From assembly GCF_014192395.1 (NCBI RefSeq), contig NZ_JACHXW010000007.1, forward strand, positions 1-64,000: a DNA stretch of 64,000 nt. The letters run 5' to 3'. Below, piece by piece: positions 43,078-52,940 of this stretch (position 1 is its first letter; the number at the start of each line of letters is the position of its first letter). The notes beneath the pieces are model-generated. The model saw only the letters and a program-made list of their open reading frames with translations. It did no database searches and was not told where the DNA came from. Made by a program: the position numbers and the translations under genes. This DNA is from Paenibacillus endophyticus (GTDB taxonomy: Bacteria; Bacillota; Bacilli; Paenibacillales; Paenibacillaceae).

Positions 43078-44043
43078 CTATCCGATAGGAGCGCTAACTG
43101 CGCTTGCAGACAACTCGGTAATGTAATCAAAGAAGCGGACTGGATCAACGTCATATACGAGACTAACCGGACGGCCGTCTGCACGCTCTACCGTACGGCC
43201 TTGGCTTGCGCCTTCCTTGATCACCGCACTGTTCACCGTTTTGATCGCAACAAGCTCAGGATTGCCTACAACCGCTGTCGTGAGCACATCCCATAAGTAA
43301 TACGTCGAATTCGTCTCCATATAGACGAGCGGAGGACAAGCCGCATAGCACTGGCCTACGAAATCAAGGCCTTCATGCTTGCGCAGCGATGCCCAGCGGT
43401 TGCGAACCTCCATCGTAAGCGGAACCTTATTCGTGCTCTCAAGCGCGACTAGAAGAATGGAAAGGGTGCTTGCCCATACGCGGTGCACCGCCTCTGGATC
43501 CCAGAAAGCATTCCATTCGGCAGTGCCGTCATGCTCTGGCTCTTGTACATTGCCTTTCTCGTTAAACGTTCCGCCCATCCAGACCAGCTTCTCAATCTTT
43601 TCCTCGATGTCCGGAGCCTCGTCCAAAGCCCGCGCAAGATCGGTTAGAGGTCCCGTGAATAGAAGCGTCACTTTCTCCTCCGATTGGCGTATCTGCTCAA
43701 TCATATGCTGATGGGCAGGCTTCGCGGCAGCACCCGTACGGATCGTGCCTGACTCATTCAAGATGGGGAGCGCATCTACAAAAAACGTATGCATCCGCCA
43801 TTCAGCCGGGAATGGATTAACGCCGCGTGAATTGGATCTAGCCACTTCGATGGATTTTGTTTTGTCGAAGGCGCCAAAACGGTCAATGATTTTGCGGCTT
43901 GCCTTCATGCCAGGCTCCAAATAACCGTCTGCAGGTATGACCGATACGCCGATGAGATCGACATCATCCATTTGAAGCAATAGAAATAGGGAGACCAGAT
44001 CATCTACACCCGCGTCATGATTGAAATAAAGTTTCGTTGCCAT
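43078..44043 (-). CDS. Inosine-uridine-type nucleoside hydrolase
   Basis: 321 residues. The N-terminal Ca-binding motif appears as LYFNHDAGVDDLVSLFLLL, with the DxxxDD pattern slightly changed from DTDPGxDD by Asn-His in front. It cleaves the N-glycosidic bond of ribonucleosides for base salvage. Further family segments are VTLLFTGPLTDLARAL and VWMGGTF. GAGAGG precedes the ATG. Divergent from a DUF1540 gene with two repeat copies in between. Confidence 0.88.
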   Translation of the reverse strand: MATKLYFNHDAGVDDLVSLFLLLQMDDVDLIGVSVIPADGYLEPGMKASRKIIDRFGAFDKTKSIEVARSNSRGVNPFPAEWRMHTFFVDALPILNESGTIRTGAAAKPAHQHMIEQIRQSEEKVTLLFTGPLTDLARALDEAPDIEEKIEKLVWMGGTFNEKGNVQEPEHDGTAEWNAFWDPEAVHRVWASTLSILLVALESTNKVPLTMEVRNRWASLRKHEGLDFVGQCYAACPPLVYMETNSTYYLWDVLTTAVVGNPELVAIKTVNSAVIKEGASQGRTVERADGRPVSLVYDVDPVRFFDYITELSASAVSAPIG

Positions 44044-44091
44044 AAGTATTCATCCTCTCTAAGAAGAAACGCCTGACGGAGTCCTTTCAAT

Positions 44092-44160
44092 AGACGCCAT
44101 CGTTTCTGCGAAACGTATAGAGAAAGTATGTACAAAATCATATACTTTCCTATACGTCAA
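44092..44160 (+). repeat. Intergenic repeat, second-hairpin-only variant (copy 5)
   Basis: A small CGTTTCTGCGAAACG hairpin and then ACGTATAGAGAAAGTATG / CATATACTTTCCTATACGT. The arm differs from other copies but remains paired. Confidence 0.75.
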
Positions 44161-44259
44161 TGTGAAACAGCTGTCGCCGTCCTTTGATGGCTCGGCGCGT
44201 GTCATTCCGAGAAATATAGAGAAAGGATCGCGAAATCATATCCTTTCCTATATTTCAAG
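44161..44259 (+). repeat. Intergenic repeat, subtype C (copy 6)
   Basis: TGTGAAACAGCTGTCGCCGT, then CCTTTGATGG and GTGTCATTCCGAGAAATATA; ends with GAAAGGAT / ATCCTTTCCTATATTTCAAG. In tandem with copy 5, in a divergent promoter region rather than beside a terminator. Confidence 0.82.
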
Positions 44260-44312
44260 TATAAAACGATATATCGTTTGTCAATCCTATATAGCGAGGA
44301 GGTGAATTGTCA

Positions 44313-44468
44313 ATGGCTAAGGATGTATTGTGCGAAGTGAACTCATGCAAGTTCTGGGCAGCAGGGAATCACTGCGCCGCCTCTTCTATTTATGTTGTCA
44401 GCAATCGTGGCAAGCAAGCCAGCAACTCCGAGGAAACGGATTGCAAGACGTTTGAACCTAAGATCTAA
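44313..44468 (+). CDS. DUF1540 small Cys-rich protein
   Basis: 51 residues: MAKDVLCEVNSCKFWAAGNH, then CAASSIYVVSNRGKQASNSE and ETDCKTFEPKI. Four Cys are arranged C-x4-C-x7-C-x21-C as in DUF1540 proteins, probably a small metal-binding unit. Such proteins are frequent in spore formers and their role is unknown. GAGGAGGTG gives a strong ribosome site. Confidence 0.88.
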   Translation: MAKDVLCEVNSCKFWAAGNHCAASSIYVVSNRGKQASNSEETDCKTFEPKI

Positions 44469-44558
44469 CGTTTACTTTCATGTAAACCCGCGCAAGCCCT
44501 CTGGCCGAGTCACCGCAAATGTCTCCGCGCATACAGACGAGGCTTGCGCATTTGTTTT

Positions 44559-45476
44559 TTATTTGGTAACCGGAACAGCATCATAATACTCTTCAAGCGT
44601 TTCTCCGCTCTCTGACAGCTCCGCTGCAAGCTCCTTGCCTACAAAACGCAAATGCCATGGCTCATACTGATAGCCGGTAATCGCTTCCTTGCCTTCTGGA
44701 TAGCGCACAATAAAGCCATACTCGTCCGCATGCTCAGCAAGCCACAGCGCTTCCTTCGTATCCGCGAAGCAATCGGCTGCCGCACATTTCCCATCGCTGC
44801 CGGTAACGTCAATGGCGAGGCCCGTTTCATGCTCGCTCGTGCCCGGAAATGCGCTGTACGTTCTTGCTTTTTCTAATCCGTCCCGCTTCACATAGCGCTC
44901 AAACAGCGTCTTCTGCGTATTGTGTGATCGATAAGCAGAGACACCGGCCAATAGGATGCTGTCATCCTCGGCAGCGGAGAACAGCTCCTCGAGAGCCGCA
45001 GCCGCTTCTTGGCGCAGCTTGCGCTTCTCCACCTTCTCCGAGAATATAAATTCAACTTCCGGATATACAAGGTCAGACGGGTTATAATCCTCGGGCAGCT
45101 TGCGCTGCTTATTAACGAGTACGGCGATTTCCGAAGGCTTTGCGATTACAGCAAGCCCATTCTCCGTCTGACCGGTTTGTCCTCCGTCCCCTTCATTGCT
45201 GGGCTGGTCGGCTGAAGCACCGTTGCCCGCATCCGGCTCATTCGATGCTTCCGGCTCATCCGTCTGTACTGGTGAAGCGTTATCTGCTTCCTCCGTAGGC
45301 TCTACATCGCTATTGCCTGACAGCTCGCCGCCCCCATCCGTTGTCCCGCCATCTGCTGCTGCCTGCTTGGGAGGTATGGTATTCGTTTCTTCTTTATTGA
45401 ATAGAGAGTAACCAATCACCATTGCCGCGCATACCATTAGGAACAGCAATAGCCTTCCTTTTCTTTTTTTCATCAT
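44559..45476 (-). CDS. VanY/M15B-type D-alanyl-D-alanine carboxypeptidase
   Basis: 305 residues. An N-terminal membrane anchor (residues about 8-24), an acidic Ser/Glu/Asp-rich spacer to about 105, and a zinc peptidase domain: SAYRSHNTQKTLFERY, SEHETGLAIDVTG (His and Asp ligands) and EPWHLRFVG (third His). It trims the D-Ala end of peptidoglycan stem peptides outside the cell. GGAGG precedes the two ATGs. Confidence 0.93.
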   Translation of the reverse strand: MMKKRKGRLLLFLMVCAAMVIGYSLFNKEETNTIPPKQAAADGGTTDGGGELSGNSDVEPTEEADNASPVQTDEPEASNEPDAGNGASADQPSNEGDGGQTGQTENGLAVIAKPSEIAVLVNKQRKLPEDYNPSDLVYPEVEFIFSEKVEKRKLRQEAAAALEELFSAAEDDSILLAGVSAYRSHNTQKTLFERYVKRDGLEKARTYSAFPGTSEHETGLAIDVTGSDGKCAAADCFADTKEALWLAEHADEYGFIVRYPEGKEAITGYQYEPWHLRFVGKELAAELSESGETLEEYYDAVPVTK

Positions 45477-45813
45477 AAGCCTCCAATTATATTTTTACAT
45501 ATATTACATGTAATTATTCATCTACCAACAGTTTGTCCGCTTCTATCTCATTAATAGACTACTAAAATCAATGTAATGTTTCAATCTGCCAGCTTGAAAA
45601 TCATGTAACTCAAAGGATTACACAAAAAACCAATGTAAATTCTTAACTTGCTAATATTTTGCTTGGGCATGGAGGAGCCTTTTGCCTTTTGACATTCGAC
45701 AGTAATTAGGAGCATAATGGATTAAGAATTTACCGAACGCATATATATTACTATAAGCGGGCTGGCTGCCTCTGAGAGACGGCCTGTTTTTGCTGTGAAA
45801 GGTAGGCGGTTAT
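45477..45813. other. Divergent promoter region between the carboxypeptidase and LtaS genes
   Basis: 337 bp without a gene. On the plus strand TTTACC (45729-45734), 17 bp and TATAAG (45752-45757) form a fair sigma-A promoter for the LtaS-like gene. I see no clear operator or RNA motif. Confidence 0.5.
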
Positions 45814-47676
45814 ATGACATTTCTTACTCCGAAACGATTATTAAGCACTCGTCCCATTCTTTTCTTTTCATTTATCATGCTGCTCAAAAGTTACCTGGCA
45901 TGGATGGTCATTTTTGAGGATGGATTCTCATGGACAACGATTCTAAAAGAAATTCCATTTGTCCTCATCGTGTATTGTCTCATAGAATGGTTCGCATCGA
46001 AGCGCAAGCTCGTCTATTATTTAATTGCCAATCTATTAATGACCCTTATTCTATTCGCCGTCATTATGTATTACAAGTACTATGGGGTCATCGTTACCTA
46101 CTTGGCGCTGGAGCAGGTCAATCAGGTCACCGCCGTCAAGAACAGCGTTTTCTCGCTTATGGATCCATACTACCTATTGATCTTTATTGATATTATCATC
46201 ATGGCTGTTCTATTGTTTCGGCCGAAGAAAGCATTGAATTGGAAGAAGGAGAGTTCGCGCAAGGAAAACAAACGCCTTGTCGTCGCCCTTTTCACGATCT
46301 CCATCGCGCTTTGCTTGTTCAATATTTTGCCCAACCGCGCGAGCATGAATGAAATTGTCAAAGCAGAGCAAATGGGTATTCTCAATTATGAGGCCTATAT
46401 GATCTTCTCCAATAAAGATATCGATTTCGTCGATCCAAACCATATCACGCAAGAGAAAATCGATACGGTCAAAAAAGTAGAGCAGCCTGCAGCGCCGCAG
46501 CTTTGGAAAATGGCATCGGGCAAAAACGTCATCATTCTCCAAATGGAGTCGTTCCAAAACTTTCTCGTCAACCTCAAGATTGACGGACAGGAAATTACGC
46601 CTAACATCAACAAGCTCGTGAATGAAAACTATTATTTCAAGCATTTCTATCAGCAGGTCGGCCAAGGCAATACATCCGATGCAGAATTCGTCGTAAATAC
46701 ATCCTTCTATATCCCGCCTCGCGGCGCGGCTACGATGATTTATGCCGATAAGGAGCTTCCAAGCTTACCCAAAATGCTGAAGGAAAACGGTTATGATACG
46801 GCTACCTTCCACACCAATGTCGTGGAGTTCTGGAACCGTGGCGAGCTTTATAAAGCGCTTGGCTTCGACCGCTATTACGATGCGAAATTTTTCGGCACGG
46901 AAGATACGGTATTTTTCGGATCATCCGATGAGCAGCTGTACAAGAAAACGGCAGAAGAGCTTGATCGCATGAGCCAAAACGGTAAACCGTTCTACTCGCA
47001 TATCATCTCGATGACGGCGCATCATCCGTTTACTATCCCGTCTGACAAGTACAAAATGACGCTTCCTGAGCGTTATGAGAATACGTTCGTCGGCGATTAT
47101 ATCCGTGCTCAGAACTATGCCGACTTTGCTCTTGGTGAATTTATCGCGGATCTAAAGGAACGCGGGATTTGGGATGACAGCTTAGTATTGCTTTATGGGG
47201 ATCATCTTGGTCTTCCCGTATACTCGCTCGACAAAGACGACAAAGAGCTAATGGCTGAGATTTACGGTCACGAATACAGCTATACCGACATGATCAACAT
47301 TCCGCTTGTAGTCGCTTCTACAGGAATCACGGAAGGAAAAGTGTTCGATCAGCTAGGCGGACAAGTGGACATTTTGCCGACTATTGCGAACATGCTGGGC
47401 ATTTCGCTGGATAATCACATTCATTTCGGCCAAGATTTGCTCAATCAATCGTATAATGTGCTTCCACAGCGTTATTATCTCCCTTCCGGTTCGTTCTTAA
47501 GCAGCAAAGAGCTGTTTATGTCGGGCAGCGGCTTCGAGGATGGCAAGCACTATTCATTGGCCGGCAACGGCGATACGGAGCAAGAGGCTACAGAGGATGA
47601 GTACCAGCGCGCGCTGGAGCTGCTTAATCTATCCGACAGCTATGTAAGCCAGCTGCCAAGCTGGAAGACCAGATAA
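45814..47676 (+). CDS. LtaS-family lipoteichoic acid synthase-like enzyme
   Basis: 620 residues. Five N-terminal membrane helices (to about 160) are followed by an extracellular sulfatase-fold domain. The metal and nucleophile residues appear in VIILQMESFQNF (Glu) and QVGQGNTSDAEF (nucleophilic Thr), with later DHLGLPVYSL and HIISMTAHHPF. It adds glycerol phosphate from phosphatidylglycerol to a glycolipid or primes it. AAAGGTAGGCGG precedes the ATG. Which LtaS paralogue it is cannot be told. Confidence 0.93.
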   Translation: MTFLTPKRLLSTRPILFFSFIMLLKSYLAWMVIFEDGFSWTTILKEIPFVLIVYCLIEWFASKRKLVYYLIANLLMTLILFAVIMYYKYYGVIVTYLALEQVNQVTAVKNSVFSLMDPYYLLIFIDIIIMAVLLFRPKKALNWKKESSRKENKRLVVALFTISIALCLFNILPNRASMNEIVKAEQMGILNYEAYMIFSNKDIDFVDPNHITQEKIDTVKKVEQPAAPQLWKMASGKNVIILQMESFQNFLVNLKIDGQEITPNINKLVNENYYFKHFYQQVGQGNTSDAEFVVNTSFYIPPRGAATMIYADKELPSLPKMLKENGYDTATFHTNVVEFWNRGELYKALGFDRYYDAKFFGTEDTVFFGSSDEQLYKKTAEELDRMSQNGKPFYSHIISMTAHHPFTIPSDKYKMTLPERYENTFVGDYIRAQNYADFALGEFIADLKERGIWDDSLVLLYGDHLGLPVYSLDKDDKELMAEIYGHEYSYTDMINIPLVVASTGITEGKVFDQLGGQVDILPTIANMLGISLDNHIHFGQDLLNQSYNVLPQRYYLPSGSFLSSKELFMSGSGFEDGKHYSLAGNGDTEQEATEDEYQRALELLNLSDSYVSQLPSWKTR

Positions 47677-47682
47677 AACGAG

Positions 47683-47780
47683 TAAGCGTAAACGGCTGAA
47701 GCCGTCCTCTGGCGGCTAAGCTTACGTTTCGCGTAGAAATATAGAGAAAGTTAGCGAGATGATATCCTTTCCTATATTTG
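47683..47780 (+). repeat. Intergenic repeat, subtype B (copy 7)
   Basis: Nearly identical to copy 4 through TAAGCGTAAACGGCTGAAGC, GGCGGCTAAGCTTACGTTTC and GAGAAAGTTAGCGAGATGAT, ending CCTTTCCTATATTTG. It lies 6 bp after the LtaS stop and abuts the terminator. Confidence 0.9.
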
Positions 47781-47782
47781 AA

Positions 47783-47830
47783 AAAAGACTCACCATGAAG
47801 CGCGGCAAGCGGCTTCCGGGTGAGTCTTTT
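47783..47830. terminator. Terminator between LtaS and bcp
   Basis: A 12-bp stem (47783-47794 with 47819-47830) enclosing a small GAAGC/GCTTC hairpin; T-rich on both sides. Confidence 0.85.
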
Positions 47831-47845
47831 GCTATACATCGTCAG

Positions 47846-48316
47846 TTAGCTGTTCTTGACAGCCTCAAGCACTTCATTCACATGTCCCTCTACGCTTACG
47901 CTGCGCCATTCCTTGATCAGCTTGCCCTGCTCGTCCAGCAGGAAGGTAGAGCGTTCAATTCCCATGAACTCCTCACCATTCCAGCTCCGCAGCTTCCATA
48001 CGCCAAACAACTCAGACACCGTATGCTCCGTATCCGACAGCAACAGGAAAGGCAGCTCGTGCTTGTCTACGAATTGCTCATGAGAAGCCAAATCATCCGG
48101 GCTGATGCCGATTACCTCTGTATGATTAGAGCCGAACTGTCCGTTGAAATCACGGAAATCACACGACTCTGTCGTGCAGCCTGGCGTCATATCGCGAGGG
48201 TAGAAATAAATAACCAGCTTCTTGCCTGCATAGTCTGCCAGCTCCACTTCCTTGCCATTCGATGCCTGAAGCTTGAAATTCGGTACTTGGTCGCCAACCT
48301 TCACGATTTCTCCCAT
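47846..48316 (-). CDS. bcp: Bcp-type peroxiredoxin
   Basis: 156 residues. The peroxidatic Cys47 lies in the canonical PGCTTESC and the resolving Cys52 five residues on, the atypical two-cysteine arrangement of the BCP/PrxQ group. It reduces H2O2 and organic peroxides using thioredoxin. GAGGAGA precedes the ATG. It is 15 bp after the VOC gene stop, at the end of the ansA-VOC-bcp operon. Confidence 0.95.
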   Translation of the reverse strand: MGEIVKVGDQVPNFKLQASNGKEVELADYAGKKLVIYFYPRDMTPGCTTESCDFRDFNGQFGSNHTEVIGISPDDLASHEQFVDKHELPFLLLSDTEHTVSELFGVWKLRSWNGEEFMGIERSTFLLDEQGKLIKEWRSVSVEGHVNEVLEAVKNS

Positions 48317-48331
48317 TGTTTATCATTCTCC

Positions 48332-49012
48332 TCAATCTATATTTTGAATCAGCAAACCATGCTCATTCTCGCTCAAATAGAGTTCTCCCACACCTTGCAC
48401 GGTCACCCTTACCGGGAAGCATTCTGCGGTCTTGTCCGTGAAATGCCAGCGCCTGCCCGTTTCCACTACCATCATCAAGCCGTTATCGTCTCCGACAGGG
48501 TTAAAGCTCTCATTGCGAGTTTTGTATGTCATCAGGCCAAGCGCTGCCAGCTGGTCTACCGCTGAAGGAACCTTGCCCGTCGGCACTCCGATTTCACTAA
48601 TGCAGAGGATATGCTGCTTTGGATCAAACGAATCATCCGTTGCATTGTTCATCGTGTGCCGTGCGATCAACTCCAGAATGTTGCCTGCAGGATCCTCGAA
48701 ATATACCGAATGCGAATCCCATGATTCGCTGTAGGATATATCCTGTCCGGCTTCCGTCCCGATCGGCACCAGCTCCTCGATCCATCGCTTGGCTTCCGCC
48801 AGCTTATTCTCCGGAATCGTAAATGCAAAATGGTAGTAATGTTTTTCGTTAGGCGGCTGCTCCAGTTCCAAAAAAGTCAGCTCGCTCCAGCCTGCCTGCA
48901 CCGTGAAACGCCCTTGCTCGGAGCTTACGACCGGCAAACCAAGCATTTCAGCATAAAAAGGCATAAGGCTGACAGCGTTAGCCGTGTGCAATGCTAGCTT
49001 CTCAATAATCAT
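48332..49012 (-). CDS. VOC (glyoxalase/dioxygenase) superfamily protein
   Basis: 226 residues with two VOC modules: LALHTANAVSLMPFYAEML at the N-terminus and ILCISEIGVPTGKVPSAVDQ in the second half. It resembles CatE-type catechol 2,3-dioxygenase relatives: the segment HSVYFEDPAGNILELIARH supplies a metal-site His and Glu. Substrate unknown. The longer frame (to 49084) starts inside ansA; the ATG at 49012 has GAGGTG directly ahead and is one base from the ansA stop. Confidence 0.85.
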   Translation of the reverse strand: MIIEKLALHTANAVSLMPFYAEMLGLPVVSSEQGRFTVQAGWSELTFLELEQPPNEKHYYHFAFTIPENKLAEAKRWIEELVPIGTEAGQDISYSESWDSHSVYFEDPAGNILELIARHTMNNATDDSFDPKQHILCISEIGVPTGKVPSAVDQLAALGLMTYKTRNESFNPVGDDNGLMMVVETGRRWHFTDKTAECFPVRVTVQGVGELYLSENEHGLLIQNID

Positions 49013-49013
49013 T

Positions 49014-50072
49014 TTACACCTCGTTATGCTCATAATACAAAATGCTCTCCGTTGCAAATGCCTTCGCCTCAGCATGCTGCTCATAAAGACCGTATGCCAG
49101 CATGAGCTTCGTCAAGGCTGCTTCAACCGAAAGCTTCTCTATTACAATAGCACCTGCTTCAATTAATCGAAGGGAAGAGGAGTAAAGGGCATCGGAACGG
49201 TCTTTAATCGGACATATGTATACATCGATACCTTGCTTGCTGCAATCAGCAATAAACTGGGTCAGTGAATATGGGCCATCTTCTACAGCACAGGCTGTTC
49301 CCGAGTGATGAAGATCATGCAGCACCGCTTTAGGGCGGTTGTGCCCAAATTCATAAAAGGAATAATTAAGGCCCGGATACGGCTTGATATAGACGATGCT
49401 CGAATCCAAACGAAGCGAATCCACATCCCAAATCCAAGGTTTCGGATCCGACTGCTTCAACGACTCCGGCGCCGGATTTCGCTTATCCGGTTGGAAAATG
49501 AAGCTGCCCTGCTCCATTCTGCCATAAGGAATGTCATAAGGGCTTCCGAATTGATCCGTAAAAGATTCGCACTGCTTCATTCGGGTTCCGAGATACACAA
49601 GCGCCTCTCGCCTGTCGTTCTCATAAAGCGCAAATACGCCAGGCAGCTGCTCACCCGCAGCAAAATCAATGGCATTCGCAAAGTTTCGCCGGCCATTGCT
49701 CCTTGCATCCTCGAGCGGATAATTGCTTGCCGTCAAGACAAAAGGTATTCTTATACTCGCAAATAGATAGCTCATCATCGAAGCGCTATAAGCCAGCGTA
49801 TCCGAGCCATGGGTTACGATAAGGCCGCAATACGGAGTCAAATCCACTTTGCGGATTGCTGTAGCAAGCGTTATCCAATCGGCTGCCGTCATATTCTCGC
49901 TCAGCAAATTCAACGGCTGAATCGCATCCAGCTTGACGTCTTGGCGCCGCTGCTTGCTATTGCTGTAATCCTCAATAAGCGAGTAGGAGCCCGCGCCGTC
50001 CACGTCGATACCCGCGCCTTGCTTCTTGCTTCCTATAGTTCCGCCTGTAAATACGACTAATAATGATTTCAA
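49014..50072 (-). CDS. ansA: L-asparaginase
   Basis: 352 residues. The first catalytic Thr lies in VVFTGGTIGS and the second set in IVTHGSDTLAYSA, as in type I/II asparaginases that convert asparagine to aspartate and ammonia. It has no signal peptide, so it is probably cytosolic. A TTG start at 50072 follows AAGGAGG by seven bases. First gene of the operon with the VOC and bcp genes. Confidence 0.92.
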   Translation of the reverse strand: MKSLLVVFTGGTIGSKKQGAGIDVDGAGSYSLIEDYSNSKQRRQDVKLDAIQPLNLLSENMTAADWITLATAIRKVDLTPYCGLIVTHGSDTLAYSASMMSYLFASIRIPFVLTASNYPLEDARSNGRRNFANAIDFAAGEQLPGVFALYENDRREALVYLGTRMKQCESFTDQFGSPYDIPYGRMEQGSFIFQPDKRNPAPESLKQSDPKPWIWDVDSLRLDSSIVYIKPYPGLNYSFYEFGHNRPKAVLHDLHHSGTACAVEDGPYSLTQFIADCSKQGIDVYICPIKDRSDALYSSSLRLIEAGAIVIEKLSVEAALTKLMLAYGLYEQHAEAKAFATESILYYEHNEV

Positions 50073-50298
50073 CCTGTTTCCTCCTTGCTAGCTTGCGCTT
50101 GTTCTATCCAACCTTGCATTCCGCATGCTTTTATCGTATATGCGGCTAAGCACTCCGGTCAAGGCGGACAGCCATCCTATACAGGTTGCCCTGTCGCAGA
50201 GCCTTCATACCGCACGGCTCTTAACCTCGCTGTATAAGCAAATGGGGCTTAGGCTGAACGCAGCTTCCTTCGCGTTCATCATCCACAGCCCCTTTCAT

Positions 50299-51630
50299 TC
50301 AATCACCTGTCAGCTTTCTTTGCTCTTTCCAGAAGGCATCAAACTGCTTCAGCAGCGATTCCGTTGAAATCACTTCTTGCAAATATTTGCGCCCTTCTGT
50401 CAATGCCATCTGCAAATACTCGTTATAGTTGACATAGTGGCTCGGCTGCTTAACGCCTTGATAGCGTATTGGATCATTAGACATGAGCATATAAGGGGCG
50501 TATGGACCCGTTGCATACTTTTCTTGCTCAAGCGCATTATTATAGATGGTGATAACGCCCGCCGCGTCTGCAAAGCTTCGATTGTTTTCAAGCGAAGATA
50601 GGTAGGAAATAAATGCCCATGCCTCGTCTCTGTGCTCGGATTGCAGCGCAATTCCCCAACCTGCGGCACCTACATTGAAATGGGAAACACCCTCAGGTCC
50701 AACTGGGAGCGGCGCCGTTGCCCACTCGTTGGCCTCCAGCTTGTCCTCGATGAACGGAATCACATCCGAATCCTGGATGAGCATGGCGGCTTTTCCTTCG
50801 GTAAACGCCTTTATCTGCTCGTTGAAGCCCCAATCGATAGCCCCGGGATGCGAGGTCTCAATATAAAGCTTACGGTAGAGCTCAAGTCCCTCAGCTGCTC
50901 CGGAGCCTTCGAATATCGTCGTTCCATCGACGTTAAACATAGATTCACTGGCGCTGACGTTGCTTCCGTTATAATCCTGAATGATAGAGGACAAGGTGTT
51001 GGCAGAAGCCCTTCCACCGCGGAATGCGAAGCCATATTGCCCGATTTCCGGCTTCGTCAGCTGCTTTCCGACAAAAAACAGCTGCTCCCACGTTTCCGGC
51101 ACTTGAAGTGCTCTTGCATCAAACCAGTCCTTACGGTAATAGAGCTGCACTTGATATAGACTGCTCGGAATATAGTAGGTTATATCAGCCACATCCCTTG
51201 CCATCAATCTAGCGTTATCGCTTAGCAGCATATAATTTTCCCATGAACTGATGTATTTCTCTAAGCTGACCAGCAAGCCCCTTGAAGCATACACATGCGC
51301 CGTAATATCGCGAACCTCGACAATATCGACCGCTTCCCGTTTGTCGAGCATCGATAGGATCGTGTCGTCCGCTGTTTCATAATCAGGCGAGATCAGCTCG
51401 ATGCCGATGTTCGGATGCTCCTTCTCGAATTGCGCGATTAGCTTCTCCAGCTGCTGCGTCCGCTGAGGCGTCGTCAGACTTTGTACCATTTTTAACGTTA
51501 TTTTGTCGGCTGCCCCCGTCTGTTCAGGCAGCTCCGACCGATTGCTGGTCGTCGTGCAGCCGCTTATGAATGAAATCATAAGGATGATTGAGAACGGATA
51601 CAGCCCTTTGCTCAGCAAATGGAGCATCAT
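50299..51630 (-). CDS. ABC-transporter solute-binding lipoprotein
   Basis: 443 residues. Lipoprotein signal with lipobox ISGC, a short Thr/Ser linker and a family 1 solute-binding fold (LEKLIAQFEKEHPNIGIELI; AFTEGKAAMLIQDSDVIPF; WGIALQSEHRDEAWAFISYL). The ATG at 51630 follows GGGGGG; the frame upstream belongs to the GGDEF gene and intergenic DNA. No permease gene is next to it, so it may serve a transporter elsewhere. The 226 bp downstream hold only a weak hairpin (about 50243-50298). Confidence 0.88.
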   Translation of the reverse strand: MMLHLLSKGLYPFSIILMISFISGCTTTSNRSELPEQTGAADKITLKMVQSLTTPQRTQQLEKLIAQFEKEHPNIGIELISPDYETADDTILSMLDKREAVDIVEVRDITAHVYASRGLLVSLEKYISSWENYMLLSDNARLMARDVADITYYIPSSLYQVQLYYRKDWFDARALQVPETWEQLFFVGKQLTKPEIGQYGFAFRGGRASANTLSSIIQDYNGSNVSASESMFNVDGTTIFEGSGAAEGLELYRKLYIETSHPGAIDWGFNEQIKAFTEGKAAMLIQDSDVIPFIEDKLEANEWATAPLPVGPEGVSHFNVGAAGWGIALQSEHRDEAWAFISYLSSLENNRSFADAAGVITIYNNALEQEKYATGPYAPYMLMSNDPIRYQGVKQPSHYVNYNEYLQMALTEGRKYLQEVISTESLLKQFDAFWKEQRKLTGD

Positions 51631-51682
51631 CAAATCCCCCCGATTCAAATAAAGGTGATAACCATTACTTTGTATATCGGCT

Positions 51683-52708
51683 TCAAGCTCCCCAAACGAT
51701 ACAGTTTCGTCCTTGTTTTTTTGCGGAATAAAGCATCGTATCTGCCTCATTTACAATATCGGCCGTCCACTCTGGCGTCCGCGTAACCGCTCCAAAGCTC
51801 ATCGTCACCTGGAAGGCCTGACCGCCCGCCTCGAACGTCAGCAGGCTAAGCTCTTGGCGGACTCGCTCCAGTATCACTGTCACCTCTGCTGCTGTATGCG
51901 CATACAGCAGTATGGCGAACTCCTCTCCCCCATACCGGAATACCTCGCCTTGTTTTCTAGCCACAGCGCCTTCGAGCAGCTGCGCAATCCGTTTGAGCAC
52001 GACATCGCCGGTAACATGGCCATAACGGTCGTTCACGCCTTTGAAGTAATCGATATCTGCCATGACAAGCGTGAAGGAGCGCATGAACCCGACCTGCTCT
52101 GCAAGCTGCTCTTGGAACGAGCGATGGTTATACAAGCCCGTCAGATAATCACGTTTGGATTGATTCTCAAAATAGCTTTTTTCCGTTAAATGCCTGCGTT
52201 CGCGAGCAACGATAACACCGCCAAGTACGCCTACCATGGCAAGAAATGAAAGGTTCATGATATGAAAAGGAAGCAGCCCCGCCGTATCGGCTTGTGGCTG
52301 AAGCAGCATGACTAGGATATACCCCGCGATCAAAGCCGCTGATGAAAGCAGCCCGCCTGCAAAGCGCCAGTACACGGCTGCGTGCAATATAATTAAATAA
52401 GCGATGGGAAGGAGCGGACTGCTTGTCCCTCCTGTTAATGAAATAAGTGCAGTAAATGCCGCGATATCGATAATTACGGCTGCCTGAGAGACCAATAGGT
52501 AGGGGCGGGATTGGGGAGTCGAGCGGTGAATGACGATGTCGGCCGTCGCCATATAGACAACGCCCAGGCAAAATAGAACGGAGAAATAAGTTAGATTCTC
52601 CGCGCCTTTATAATAATAGAGCCCGTAAATAAGACCCGATGCGATCAAGAATAACCATCTAAGCATGGAAAAGATAATCTCTAGCGTGTGATCACTCTTC
52701 TGATTCAT
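51683..52708 (-). CDS. Membrane-bound GGDEF diguanylate cyclase
   Basis: 341 residues. About six N-terminal helices (residues 12-165) form a MASE-like or similar sensor. A GGDEF domain follows with FRYGGEEFAILL as the active-site loop (GGEEF, active variant). It makes cyclic di-GMP. No inhibitory RxxD site is obvious. It overlaps nothing and lies 52 bp upstream of the lipoprotein gene on the same strand. Confidence 0.92.
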   Translation of the reverse strand: MNQKSDHTLEIIFSMLRWLFLIASGLIYGLYYYKGAENLTYFSVLFCLGVVYMATADIVIHRSTPQSRPYLLVSQAAVIIDIAAFTALISLTGGTSSPLLPIAYLIILHAAVYWRFAGGLLSSAALIAGYILVMLLQPQADTAGLLPFHIMNLSFLAMVGVLGGVIVARERRHLTEKSYFENQSKRDYLTGLYNHRSFQEQLAEQVGFMRSFTLVMADIDYFKGVNDRYGHVTGDVVLKRIAQLLEGAVARKQGEVFRYGGEEFAILLYAHTAAEVTVILERVRQELSLLTFEAGGQAFQVTMSFGAVTRTPEWTADIVNEADTMLYSAKKQGRNCIVWGA

Positions 52709-52940
52709 CGTATATGCACATCCCTGCGCTGCAATATAAACTTAATGTAAATTCATTCTACTATGCGCCCCCTATTCTGTCTAAGAATAAATCATCAGAG
52801 CCATTGCTCCAAAATAGATGTAACGATTCTTATTGTTCGCAGCCCCTTCGAAACCATTTATTTTAAAACATGTAAATAATAATAATAATCATTGTCAATG
52901 CTGTAAGAGTAGCAAGTTATTACTGCCCGACGAGAAAGGG
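52709..52940. other. Regulatory region with a possible Fur box
   Basis: At 52878-52896 AATAATAATAATCATTGTC matches the 19-bp Fur consensus at 16 positions. No longer gene is present. The PadR leader ORF begins at 52941. Confidence 0.45.
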